IMG/VR virus record: IMGVR_UViG_3300021424_000286
Coordinates: 1-20,706 of that record
Strand: one strand, 5' to 3'
Origin: a virus
DNA: 20,706 bases
Of the stretch, positions 17,001-20,706 are shown piece by piece. Both the position numbers and the translations under genes were made by a program. Below the pieces are notes generated by a model. It was not told the DNA's origin. It saw only the letters and a program-made list of their open reading frames with translations, and did no database searches. Each line of letters starts with the position of its first letter. Positions within the stretch are counted from its first letter, which is position 1.

Positions 17001-18249
17001 CAGTTCCTTTATTGGTGAGATAAACATATGTACCATCATTCTCATCGATGGTTCCGTATGCTAATGCTTTTTTATATTGGATATTGCCAGATGTAGTTGC
17101 AGAAGCAGCAGCAGTTAACACAAATGTATTAGTTGCTGCGCTAGAAACAGTAAAGAATCCACCAACTGCAGTTCCAGTGAGATAATCTGCAGCTACTATA
17201 TCTCCGTTAGAAAGACCATGTGAATTACTTGTAACTGTAACAGTAGTGCCAGACTGAGAATATGTTCCAGTTACAAAGTTGTTATTTAATTCATAAATTA
17301 CTTCAGAAGCAGAGAATGTACCAGATACTCCTCCCAACTTCAGACGTGTCCTACCAGCGCCTGCAACACCAGTCGCTCCAGAAACACCCGTAATCGCTTC
17401 TGATGCAAAATAGAAGAAGCAATTCAGTGCCTCAATTCTAATACCATTAGTTAAATATAAACCAATTTGATTTGGTGTGAAGAAAGTACACTCATTAAAA
17501 AGAACTGCAGCTTCATAGGAGTTTGATGATGATACTGCACCATCAAGTTTTGCTCCACGACCAGCGTCTCCTTGAGCATAACCATATGGATCACTTAAAG
17601 AAGTTACACTACCCCTATTAAGTACAGTGACTCTTTCTACATATGAGCTACGAGTAGAATCCCAGTTTGATGCACAGATAAATGCATATCCACGATCATT
17701 ACCAGAATCATATTGAATGCCACCAATTGTTAAATCTGAAACAATAGTATCTCCATTCAAAACAAAACCATTTTGTGATTTTGTTGATGGTGATGGTTGA
17801 ATTAAAACAGATCTAAGACCAGCACCCTTAACTGTAACTCCATCTGGAACTGTTAGGGGAAAAGTCTCTGTATATGTACCAGCAGAGATATGAATAGTAT
17901 CGCCAGAAGTTGCTGTGCTGAGAGCTTTAGCAAGCGTTAAGAATGGAGTATCTGGGTGCTTTCCATTAGCACCAGTGCTTCCTAAAAGTGTTGAGTCGGA
18001 ACCATTTTTTGAGACATAGTATGTTTGCCCAGGACCATTCGTAATGTCCGTAGCAAGCATAGTAGTTGTAACCTCACCCGTATTGGGTTTTTGGTTAGCA
18101 ACTTCAACTATATTTGCTCCATTTCTTACATAGATCTTTCGATCAGCAATATTAACCGCTACTTCACCATCTGCGAGGTTAGAAGTCGTCGGTACTACTG
18201 CCGCCGTCGTCGATCTTTTGAGTTTGATTCTCGTTGATTCCGCTGCCAT
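11044..18249 (-). CDS. Giant modular tail fibre with LamG lectin and cupredoxin-like domains (2401 aa)
   Basis: A giant virion fibre. Order of modules, with approximate residues: 1-55 an Mtd_N-like attachment domain ('IKLKRSTTAAVVPTTSNLAD', G-E-V-A-V, R-K-I-Y-V); 72-300 a DUF1565/pectin-lyase-like beta-helix ('TYYVSKNGSDS', 'DTIHISAGTYTE', 'GVTVKGAG'); 326-395 an HGL/FCCH-like repeat; 430-620 a LamG/concanavalin-like lectin domain; 660-755 a segment shared with the 3174-aa fibre; 873-1296 a run of GxGY beta repeats; 1380-1478 a cupredoxin-like domain; about 1507 and 1550 two more GxGY units; 1650-1900 fibre-shaft repeats ('SPSLKFENSLTTGLYR'); about 1943 a GxGY unit; 1997-2057 the common phage motif 'QRPTSGDRQTGGIRFNTQQQ' with F-E-G-Y-N-G; about 2197 a GxGY unit; 2254-2401 a C-terminal beta domain. 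The start is fixed by the Mtd_N-like N-terminus and creates a 71-nt overlap with the preceding coiled-coil gene; a weak GAGA lies 8 nt upstream. A fibre/adhesin role is firm; glycan binding by LamG is likely, and metal binding is a prediction. Confidence 0.9.
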   Translation of the reverse strand: MAAESTRIKLKRSTTAAVVPTTSNLADGEVAVNIADRKIYVRNGANIVEVANQKPNTGEVTTTMLATDITNGPGQTYYVSKNGSDSTLLGSTGANGKHPDTPFLTLAKALSTATSGDTIHISAGTYTETFPLTVPDGVTVKGAGLRSVLIQPSPSTKSQNGFVLNGDTIVSDLTIGGIQYDSGNDRGYAFICASNWDSTRSSYVERVTVLNRGSVTSLSDPYGYAQGDAGRGAKLDGAVSSSNSYEAAVLFNECTFFTPNQIGLYLTNGIRIEALNCFFYFASEAITGVSGATGVAGAGRTRLKLGGVSGTFSASEVIYELNNNFVTGTYSQSGTTVTVTSNSHGLSNGDIVAADYLTGTAVGGFFTVSSAATNTFVLTAAASATTSGNIQYKKALAYGTIDENDGTYVYLTNKGTGEFSSTISNAKTAVTTGDAKLSTAQYQFGTSSLVFDGTGDFISYVTDPNFGFGLGDFTIECFARFNVVNANQGLFEFRAAAGTEVAPYLYLGSDGKLRFSYGATTAITAGNALVADTWYHIAASRTGNQTKLFVNGVQEGATFTDNNNYGSTKTLRIGSLQNAGYVMNGYIDEVRISKGTGRYTSNFTAPAAAFVEDLYTVLLLHLDGANSSTTILDSSGSTKDIRSSGGDSATVINLADYTDFGAELRSIGCAALYGNKGVVADGLGVSLRLTAVNFEYIGTGSDITNNTAGVVQSNEVNELNGGRVYYTSQDQSGNFRVGDLFLVDQELGNVTFSAVTQNAQSAANITLSDGTGTTNLYPAYIETGNLRLSGNTLSSNSGQIILDPSADEDIVLNAEVISPEKIFFDSGKVFSLGKSAVGQTNFYLGNNVQVGVSSYGYFSNKNIGVNKKSLDTITIADAGTGYTPGIYSAAILSNPDSPATATATLKSTGLISTITITNPGSLYTLSPTVTTLQAPVSGSVSFSVVRGSGGGIGVIGISSGGSGYVSPTATVPDPPNNIFDASLITGNTIDLTIVHFKNNDAVIYDSNGNSSIGGLTSGNTYYVRNRDLDNDTIQLSGSPGGPVITLTPPLTQEQHYIRGTTALITPNVSGGSITSFTINNPGTGYIVGIPINITLSETPASPGSFTVNIGSEIREINTSGAGEFSSVPTLIITPQALDSGTGAAATVDALKYELNTITLNYNGYGYSKVPFVTFSGNPDIDAVADATLDSETGSISEITLTSPGSGYLTAPTVSIVGGAGSDAQASITVLPVAGNILSNGSGYRAGTYPAVAFTGGTGSGAIATFFVRGFFGTITNAGSGYTNGTYQQIDLFNTPTTTYTVTVAPRTKLDMSGSGITGTINVGDTANNGSGVTATVTYVGSNFAFVDPATISGGTFSQGNIVTFTSGGSGTLQVTPISPNRYFINGQESPDLTLIKGNTYRFDLSSPTVSNHPFVLDSTTSTDPNFVVKTVGAAGSSGAFVDIIIKPTAATSSNTVFYTCTVHGRSMSEDAYIDIISGTVGSYGSGGQINVTASAGSVSSVSFATQGSGYKAGDVVSVPNGLIGGGSGFSYTIDGNDTGISQVTNIQSAGSGYAVADILSVSDSNVGSGGGAGFQFTVTEVGYVSSAVVTSGGNTFYPNQTILFDPQNFAGLGSGSNLSLLANTVNTESIIELKNDGAIVSDIYNISASGTFTTSSGSNSSSLGTSGLTTTGNITASGSLNILSTASITGSLTVNGTTTLSNNLTANGSNNQINNALIDLQNGSAASPSLKFENSLTTGLYRDSSDVLGFSISGTKSLSLSSTELRTIKDLIVDSSFVTVSPFFKVDSIGESVDIGTFTSGLRITNAASIEAIGSNQDVDITLIPLGEGNLQLTGGLNKDFLITDGSSETFRVDTESGNTTIKGNLKVNANLQLEDNIISNIGTTATTSFGQIITVTATGTGTGFTTGTYTNVTSTTNGSGSDATFNVTVAGGDITTISVYSGGAGYNEGDTITLNSATIGSGSGKTITVTDIEGAGIVIKPQVGKNVKIDSTAMFVVPSGNTNQRPTSGDRQTGGIRFNTQQQQFEGYNGQDFVSLGGVRDVNQDTYILTELSPGSNEDTFFFYNQGINSLDIVQDKFKLYTARTFETSGTLVLDGVSLGSDPLDVRTLGSSVLRVRSRKDVEITNGLRFKSVPVLGEIATIGTVTSGAGVYTPSQTSTVTSTSQFEGSGATFTVITDGAGSILSVSLVVPGSDYEVGEIITIAGSLLGGTTPANDVTFPVATITNTTPAFTRLDILQQDYITQLDSKPFLSLDANGAEAAWKINRGWNAGTESYLTVFDSTATFMELNDCRVEGGQLSSFGANATIVQFNKTAYKGAKTLVTIESNDGKVHMLEVTTVCAAAGTTAYATITNSVTSSNDLVDASVTVVGNNVNISIAKSSAATSSTSFTGRYTTTKVKV
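13816..14112 (-). other. Cupredoxin-like domain of the 2401-aa fibre
   Basis: Residues about 1380-1478. Seen: 'YFINGQESPDLTLIKGNTYR' at the N-terminal strands, 'SNHPFVLDST' with H1412, then 'VFYTCTVHGRSM' with C1460, H1463 and M1467, then 'DAYIDII'. Plastocyanin-type proteins use His, Cys, His, Met in this order. The 48-residue spacing from first His to Cys and the C-x2-H spacing are close to plastocyanin (47 and C-x2-H). The H-to-Met gap is one shorter (x3 instead of x4). Fold assignment is fairly confident. Actual copper binding is unproven. Confidence 0.68.
14360..15640 (-). repeat. GxGY beta-repeat block of the 2401-aa fibre
   Basis: Residues about 873-1296 hold eight units with the core (N/S/A)-(P/G/A)-G-(S/T)-G/L-Y followed by a T/V-rich strand: 'ADAGTGYTPGIY', 'TNPGSLYTLSP', 'SSGGSGYVSP', 'NNPGTGYIVG', 'NYNGYGYSKVP', 'TSPGSGYLTAP', 'LSNGSGYRAGTYP' and 'TNAGSGYTNGTY'. 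Unit spacing is irregular, roughly 30-90 residues. At least four more copies lie downstream in the same protein (near 1507, 1550, 1943 and 2197) and three in the 3174-aa fibre. Confidence 0.75.
15985..16272 (-). repeat. Segment of the 2401-aa fibre paralogous to one in the 3174-aa fibre
   Basis: Residues about 660-755: 'ELRSIGCAALYGNKGVVADG', 'NFEYIGTGSD', 'GGRVYYTSQDQSGNFRVGDL' and 'ELGNVTFSA'. The later half matches residues 1625-1695 of the 3174-aa fibre in order and spacing. Confidence 0.6.
16390..16962 (-). other. LamG / concanavalin A-like lectin domain of the 2401-aa fibre
   Basis: Residues about 430-620. Seen: 'FGTSSLVFDGTGDFISYV', 'LGDFTIECFARF', 'ADTWYHIAASRTGNQTKLFV' followed by N-G-V-Q-E-G, 'GYIDEVRISKGTGRYTSNF' and L-H-L-D-G. 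This is the full order of LamG_3/concanavalin-like domains (S-L-x-F-D-G ... F-T-I-E-x-F ... W-Y-H-I-A ... G-Y-I-D-E-V-R-I-S). It probably contacts a glycan on the host surface. Confidence 0.85.
17065..17274 (-). repeat. HGL (FCCH-like) repeat in the 2401-aa fibre, with relatives in the 3174-aa fibre
   Basis: The sequence 'GTYSQSGTTVTVTSNSHGLS' followed by N-G-D-I-V and a G-x-F-x-V strand matches 'GTYSQTASTTIVVTESGHGL' plus A-N-G-N in the 3174-aa protein (near 4262-4095). Looser copies in that protein lie near 10388-10185, 8951-8760, 8648-8475 and 5006-4815. Such short beta domains in phage proteins are sometimes annotated as FCCH-like. Confidence 0.65.
17350..18036 (-). other. Beta-helix (DUF1565/pectin-lyase-like) segment of the 2401-aa fibre
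   Basis: Residues about 72-300. 'YYVSKNGSDS' followed by 'HPDTPFLTLAKALSTA', 'DTIHISAGTYTE', 'DGVTVKGAG' and 'NGDTIVSDLTIGG' gives the standard opening of a right-handed parallel beta-helix. Later rungs ('LFNECTFFTPNQIGLYLTNG', 'IEALNCFFYFASEAI') continue it. No conserved acidic catalytic cluster is recognisable, so it may be only a scaffold or a binding surface. Confidence 0.7.
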
Positions 18250-18394
18250 TTATAGCATTCTCAGTAGATTGTTGTTCTTTGATACTATTTAACTGACTTT
18301 GTAGATCGGAAATTTGAGCTTCCAGCATTACATTTGTCAGAGTCAAATCAGAAATTTTTTTCTGTAATGTTGCAATAACAATTTGTACGTTCAT
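18179..18394 (-). CDS. Small coiled-coil fibre-linker protein (71 aa)
   Basis: Not a family I can name. Residues 3-38 form a textbook heptad series: V3, I7, L10, I14, L17, N21, L24, I28, L31, L35 and I38 alternate with 4/3 spacing, Ile mostly at 'a', Leu mostly at 'd', and one polar Asn at 'a'. The C-terminal ~30 residues are polar and probably disordered, ending 'KIDDGGSSTDDF', which recalls the INGGSF and IDGGTF ends of the two fibre-connector genes upstream. The ATG at 18394 is chosen because it lies 11 nt after the 557-aa gene. An in-frame ATG at 18439 would add 15 residues and overlap that gene. No clear Shine-Dalgarno sequence is seen, so translation may depend on coupling. The last 71 nt overlap the 2401-aa gene in another frame. 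A role in trimerisation or connection of fibres is inferred. Confidence 0.7.
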   Translation of the reverse strand: MNVQIVIATLQKKISDLTLTNVMLEAQISDLQSQLNSIKEQQSTENAINGSGINENQTQKIDDGGSSTDDF

Positions 18395-18405
18395 AGTGTT
18401 AATTT

Positions 18406-20079
18406 TCAGAATGTTCCACCATCGATAGTTGAAGTCCAAACTGGAACTCCAGCTGAAGTAACGGTGAGAATTTGATATGAAGTTGTGGCATCATTACCAG
18501 TGCCAGGAGATACCATGTTGGCAGCTTCTGTTACAAGAAGACCATTCGCACTGTTACCATAAACAATTCCATTTGTGGTAAATGTGCTACGACCAGTTCC
18601 ACCAAATTGAACTTGAAGATCGGTATCAAGTTCAAGATCTCCGAGTACAACAGTACCACGGTTACCAGTTACGCCAAATATACCGTTGGTGTCTGTAGCA
18701 TCTTCAATAAATGTCCAGGCTCCAAGACCATCAGCGCCTCCAGTGCGATCATAACCAAAAAATCCAAACTTAGATGCAGATCCAGTGTAGTAGTGAACTT
18801 TTACACCACGATCAAGAGCATCATTTGCTTCTCTAGTTACTGTAATTGAGTCACCAGAACTAATACCTGCAGTGATTGCAGCATCAAGAGTTAATGTTTT
18901 GGTGCCAGTATTGATTGATTGGATATTTGTTCCAGCAGCAATCCCTGTACCAGAAACTGCATCTCCAGCACTAAGACCATCAACCTTATCAACAACTAAA
19001 GAAGTTGCTCCGCTAGTAGCGTTGGCAGTAACTGTTAATACTGTAGTTGGATCAGCGAGTTCGATGGTTGGATCATTAACTGACATATTTGCCGAGTTAA
19101 CAGTGGTGGTAGTACCATCAATTTGAAGATCGCCTTTGATGATAACCAGACCAGCAGCATCTCCTCCAGCTGGGAAGGGGTCAATAATCAGTTCTGTACC
19201 AGAAGTAGTTGACAGAACATTACCATCCATTCTCAGTTGATCAATATTAAATTGACCAGTTTGGTTGATGGTTGCGTTTAATGTTTGAGCACCATTAAAT
19301 GTTACTGGACCATTAAACGTTGTTGTAGACCCAACTGTGAGAGTATCACCAGCAGTGTCTCCAATAGTTGCATCTCCTTCAACTAACAGAGATCCAAATG
19401 AACCTTTTCCTGCAACACCAACACCACCAACAATAGTTAATGCACCAGTGGTTGAATTTGTGGAAGCTGTAGTGTCTGCGAGTTTGATTGCGACACCACT
19501 ATCAAATTCCCAATCAGCACCATCAATTCTTAATTTATCAAGAGTCGCTTCATCATAGCGAATACTACCATCCTTGTTTGTACCGAAGTACAGTCTCATA
19601 TCATCAGCGATTCTCAGGTCGGGGGTTCCTGTTACACGCTTAATATCGAGAGTACCATCAGCATCAGTGTAAACAAATTCTACATCTCCAGATGTACCAA
19701 ACTCAAGCTCTTGACCATCTTCGATGACAAGTTTACCAGTTCCATTAGCACGGAAAATGAGATCAGTATCTGTAGTGCTGGTAGTGATGACATTTGCGTT
19801 GAGTTGAATATCATCAACCAACCAGTTATCAATTTTTGAATTGCTATCTACAATAGCTACCGAATTTGCAGTGAGAACTCCATGAACATGATTCATCATG
19901 TCAGTGAAGTATCTACCGCCAACTACCTGTGCAGAACCGTTGTTATCTCCTACAAAAAGACGGTCACCCTGGTTTGCCTGAGTACCAGTTCCACTTTGAG
20001 TTACGGCAAGTTCACCGTATAGAATAGTACCTGGAGCCGTCGTCCCAGTACTTCTTTTAATAAGGATGGATGACGCCAT
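18406..20079 (-). CDS. Tail fibre protein with Mtd_N-like N-terminus (557 aa)
   Basis: A virion fibre. Residues 1-50 ('MASSILIKRSTGTTAPGTIL', Y-G-E-L-A-V, R-L-F-V-G-D-N) match the N-terminal attachment domain of phage tropism/fibre proteins (Mtd_N-like) and resemble the start of the 2401-aa fibre. Residues about 90-330 are short beta shaft repeats ('TGKLVIEDGQELEFGTSGDV', 'DDMRLYFGTNKDGSIRYDEA', 'GALTIVGGVGVAGKGSFGSL', 'FNGPVTFNGAQTLNATI'). Residues about 345-410 hold a small beta domain. About 420-470 is the 'RGVKVHYYTGSASKFGFFGY' module common in marine phage fibres. The C-terminus ends 'VPVWTSTIDGGTF'. The start ATG overlaps the stop of the 73-aa gene (ATGA). It is probably part of the baseplate-proximal fibre, and its GG-T-F tail may dock the next component (inference). 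Confidence 0.88.
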   Translation of the reverse strand: MASSILIKRSTGTTAPGTILYGELAVTQSGTGTQANQGDRLFVGDNNGSAQVVGGRYFTDMMNHVHGVLTANSVAIVDSNSKIDNWLVDDIQLNANVITTSTTDTDLIFRANGTGKLVIEDGQELEFGTSGDVEFVYTDADGTLDIKRVTGTPDLRIADDMRLYFGTNKDGSIRYDEATLDKLRIDGADWEFDSGVAIKLADTTASTNSTTGALTIVGGVGVAGKGSFGSLLVEGDATIGDTAGDTLTVGSTTTFNGPVTFNGAQTLNATINQTGQFNIDQLRMDGNVLSTTSGTELIIDPFPAGGDAAGLVIIKGDLQIDGTTTTVNSANMSVNDPTIELADPTTVLTVTANATSGATSLVVDKVDGLSAGDAVSGTGIAAGTNIQSINTGTKTLTLDAAITAGISSGDSITVTREANDALDRGVKVHYYTGSASKFGFFGYDRTGGADGLGAWTFIEDATDTNGIFGVTGNRGTVVLGDLELDTDLQVQFGGTGRSTFTTNGIVYGNSANGLLVTEAANMVSPGTGNDATTSYQILTVTSAGVPVWTSTIDGGTF

Positions 20080-20300
20080 CAGAAGCTACCCCCGTTGATA
20101 GTGATGTGATTTAAAACGTTTGTTGCAACAAATTTGCTGTTTGCTTGATCATAAACAAGAACCGCTCCTTCATTTAATCCTCCTTGAGAAGTATCGGCAA
20201 GGTCAACGTCGGATAATCCTCCGACACTTCCTCCACCACCACCCGCAGCGACTCTAGTAACTCTTGGAACCGATTGATCACCAAATCTGAGTCTTGCCAT
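20079..20300 (-). CDS. Small Gly-rich fibre-connector protein (73 aa)
   Basis: It begins 'MARLRFGDQSVPRVTRVAAG', runs into a five-Gly stretch, then 'GGLSDVDLADTSQGG', 'GAVLVYDQANSKFVAT' and ends 'ITINGGSF'. The L-S-D-V-D-L ... V-L-x-Y-D ... K-F order is familiar from fibre and baseplate-linked phage proteins. It looks like a free-standing version of a fibre C-terminal module: a flexible hinge plus a small beta element. It starts within the stop of the 112-aa gene (TAATG) and overlaps the 557-aa gene by 4 nt, so the three are tightly coupled. No enzymatic motif is seen. The connector role is inferred. Confidence 0.8.
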   Translation of the reverse strand: MARLRFGDQSVPRVTRVAAGGGGGSVGGLSDVDLADTSQGGLNEGAVLVYDQANSKFVATNVLNHITINGGSF

Positions 20301-20638
20301 TAGAGTGTCACTCCCTCTAGAACGCTTACTGTTCCTTCCAAAACTCTAGTTTTTTGACCAGTAATGGAAGTAATAACAACGTCATAAACATATCTACCTG
20401 GTTTCATAGCGGTAGTAGTTGTATTCCCAAGACCAAGTTGGATTTGTCCAGCAGTAGGCGGATTTAAAATCTGAACATTAACAGTAACAGAAGTACTGCT
20501 AGTATAATTTTTCTTGATCTTGCATTCTGCTGTATATCCAGTCAGATTAAAGAATGTACCGTTATCATTCTCGATTGTGAAATCGGTAATGAAATCGGCA
20601 CCTTGGTAGATCAAAAGATTGGATACTGCAGAAGCCAT
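20300..20638 (-). CDS. Ig-like baseplate/fibre-connector protein, BppU-like (112 aa)
   Basis: A single beta-sandwich-like domain: 'LIYQGADFITDFTIENDNGT' followed by F-N-L-T-G-Y-T-A, then 'NPPTAGQIQLGLGNTTTTAM' and 'KPGRYVYDVVITSITGQKTR', ending 'VSVLEGVTL'. The series (I/L)-x-x-G-x-D/T ... D-L/N-L-T-G-Y ... K/L-x-P-G-x-Y-V-Y-D-V ... G-T-V-x-V-x-x-x-V-T is typical of small phage proteins grouped with BppU N-terminal or baseplate upper proteins. It is the first complete gene of the run. An AGAGA lies just before the ATG and AAGGA about 16 nt upstream. It probably sits at the baseplate as the first link of the fibre. The family assignment is moderately sure. Confidence 0.8.
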   Translation of the reverse strand: MASAVSNLLIYQGADFITDFTIENDNGTFFNLTGYTAECKIKKNYTSSTSVTVNVQILNPPTAGQIQLGLGNTTTTAMKPGRYVYDVVITSITGQKTRVLEGTVSVLEGVTL

Positions 20639-20659
20639 TCTCTAAAGAATTCCTTATAG

Positions 20660-20666
20660 TATTTAG
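20660..20666 (-). promoter_or_regulatory. Possible CTAAATA late-promoter variant
   Basis: The minus strand reads GAGCTAAATACTATAAGG, 22-28 nt before the ATG at 20638. CTAAATA resembles the cyanophage variant of the T4 late box. It may act alone or with the CATAAATA just upstream. Confidence 0.35.
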
Positions 20667-20673
20667 CTCAATC

Positions 20674-20706
20674 TTATTTATGGAGTTCAGAGACGATCAC
20701 TTTCAT
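20674..20706 (-). CDS. Possible 3' end of an upstream gene (partial)
   Basis: Read from the right edge, one minus-strand frame stays open for ten codons (MKVIVSELHK) before TAA; the other two frames stop earlier. It could be the last codons of the preceding gene or chance. Nothing can be said about function. Confidence 0.3.
   Translation of the reverse strand: MKVIVSELHK
20675..20682 (-). promoter_or_regulatory. Late promoter-like box CATAAATA before the 112-aa gene
   Basis: Seven of eight bases match TATAAATA, 36 nt before the ATG at 20638. Like the two perfect boxes, it overlaps the stop codon (CAT AAA TAA) of a frame that could be the preceding gene. It would drive the 112-73-557-71-2401 aa run. 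Confidence 0.5.

Noticed and set aside
17350-18036. Polysaccharide depolymerase activity for the beta-helix domains
   Set aside because: The fold is plausible, but no conserved catalytic acidic cluster could be recognised, so only a scaffold or binding role is stated.
18100-18249. Diversity-generating retroelement suggested by the Mtd_N-like domain
   Set aside because: No reverse transcriptase, template repeat or C-type lectin variable region is present in the window. The N-terminal domain alone is common in ordinary fibres.
18247-18254. TATAAATG on the minus strand, like a late promoter
   Set aside because: It contains the start codon of the 2401-aa gene, so transcription would begin inside the coding region. 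The CATAAATG at the 3174-aa start is rejected for the same reason.
18395-18439. Upstream in-frame start giving an 86-aa version of the coiled-coil protein
   Set aside because: The extra 15 residues overlap the end of the 557-aa gene and break the pattern of clean junctions, while the heptads begin right after the ATG at 18394.

Overview
This window is a tail-fibre and adhesin cluster from a large marine tailed phage. Every supportable gene reads on the minus strand, so transcription runs from high to low coordinates. T4-type late-promoter octamers (TATAAATA) sit at the gene boundaries, the genes overlap or abut, and the proteins are glycine/threonine/asparagine-rich beta-structured fibre modules. 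This points to a T4-like myovirus, most likely a marine cyanophage or a relative. The host assignment is inference: no replication, capsid, photosynthesis or packaging gene is present to settle it.

Layout in the direction of transcription: (1) a possible last codons of an upstream gene at the right edge, followed by late-promoter-like motifs; (2) a 112-aa Ig-like baseplate/connector protein, a 73-aa Gly-rich connector and a 557-aa fibre, joined by 1-4 nt overlaps; (3) a 71-aa coiled-coil protein whose 3' end overlaps, in another frame, the start of a giant 2401-aa fibre; (4) a 177-aa structural protein and an enormous 3174-aa fibre; (5) a 195-aa fibre-tip-like protein and a 108-aa tail-fibre assembly chaperone-like protein. 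Perfect TATAAATA boxes overlap the stop codons of both giant genes. With the weaker box at the right edge they suggest three late transcription units: 20638-11044, 11020-945 and 918-8.

The two giant genes occupy about 81% of the window (16.7 of 20.7 kb). They look like modular paralogues. Each has a right-handed beta-helix-type (DUF1565/pectin-lyase-like) segment interrupted by large insertions, then a shared D/N-F-(R/K)-V-G segment, then mixed small beta repeats (HGL/FCCH-like and GxGY) and typical fibre-shaft repeats. The 2401-aa protein carries a LamG/concanavalin-like lectin domain and, most unusually, a cupredoxin-like domain with a complete type-1 copper ligand set (H1412, C1460, H1463, M1467). 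The 3174-aa protein carries an alpha-helical, Cys-containing duplicated block inside its beta-helix region.

Working model (inference): the small genes at the right form the baseplate-proximal connector. The 557-aa and 2401-aa proteins, which share an Mtd_N-like N-terminus, dock to the baseplate or to each other, helped by a recurring C-terminal GG-S/T-F peptide and the coiled-coil protein. The 3174-aa and 195-aa proteins would be distal adhesins, folded with help from the last gene product. There is no intergenic stretch over 300 bases, and I saw no tRNA, CRISPR array, IS element or integrase.
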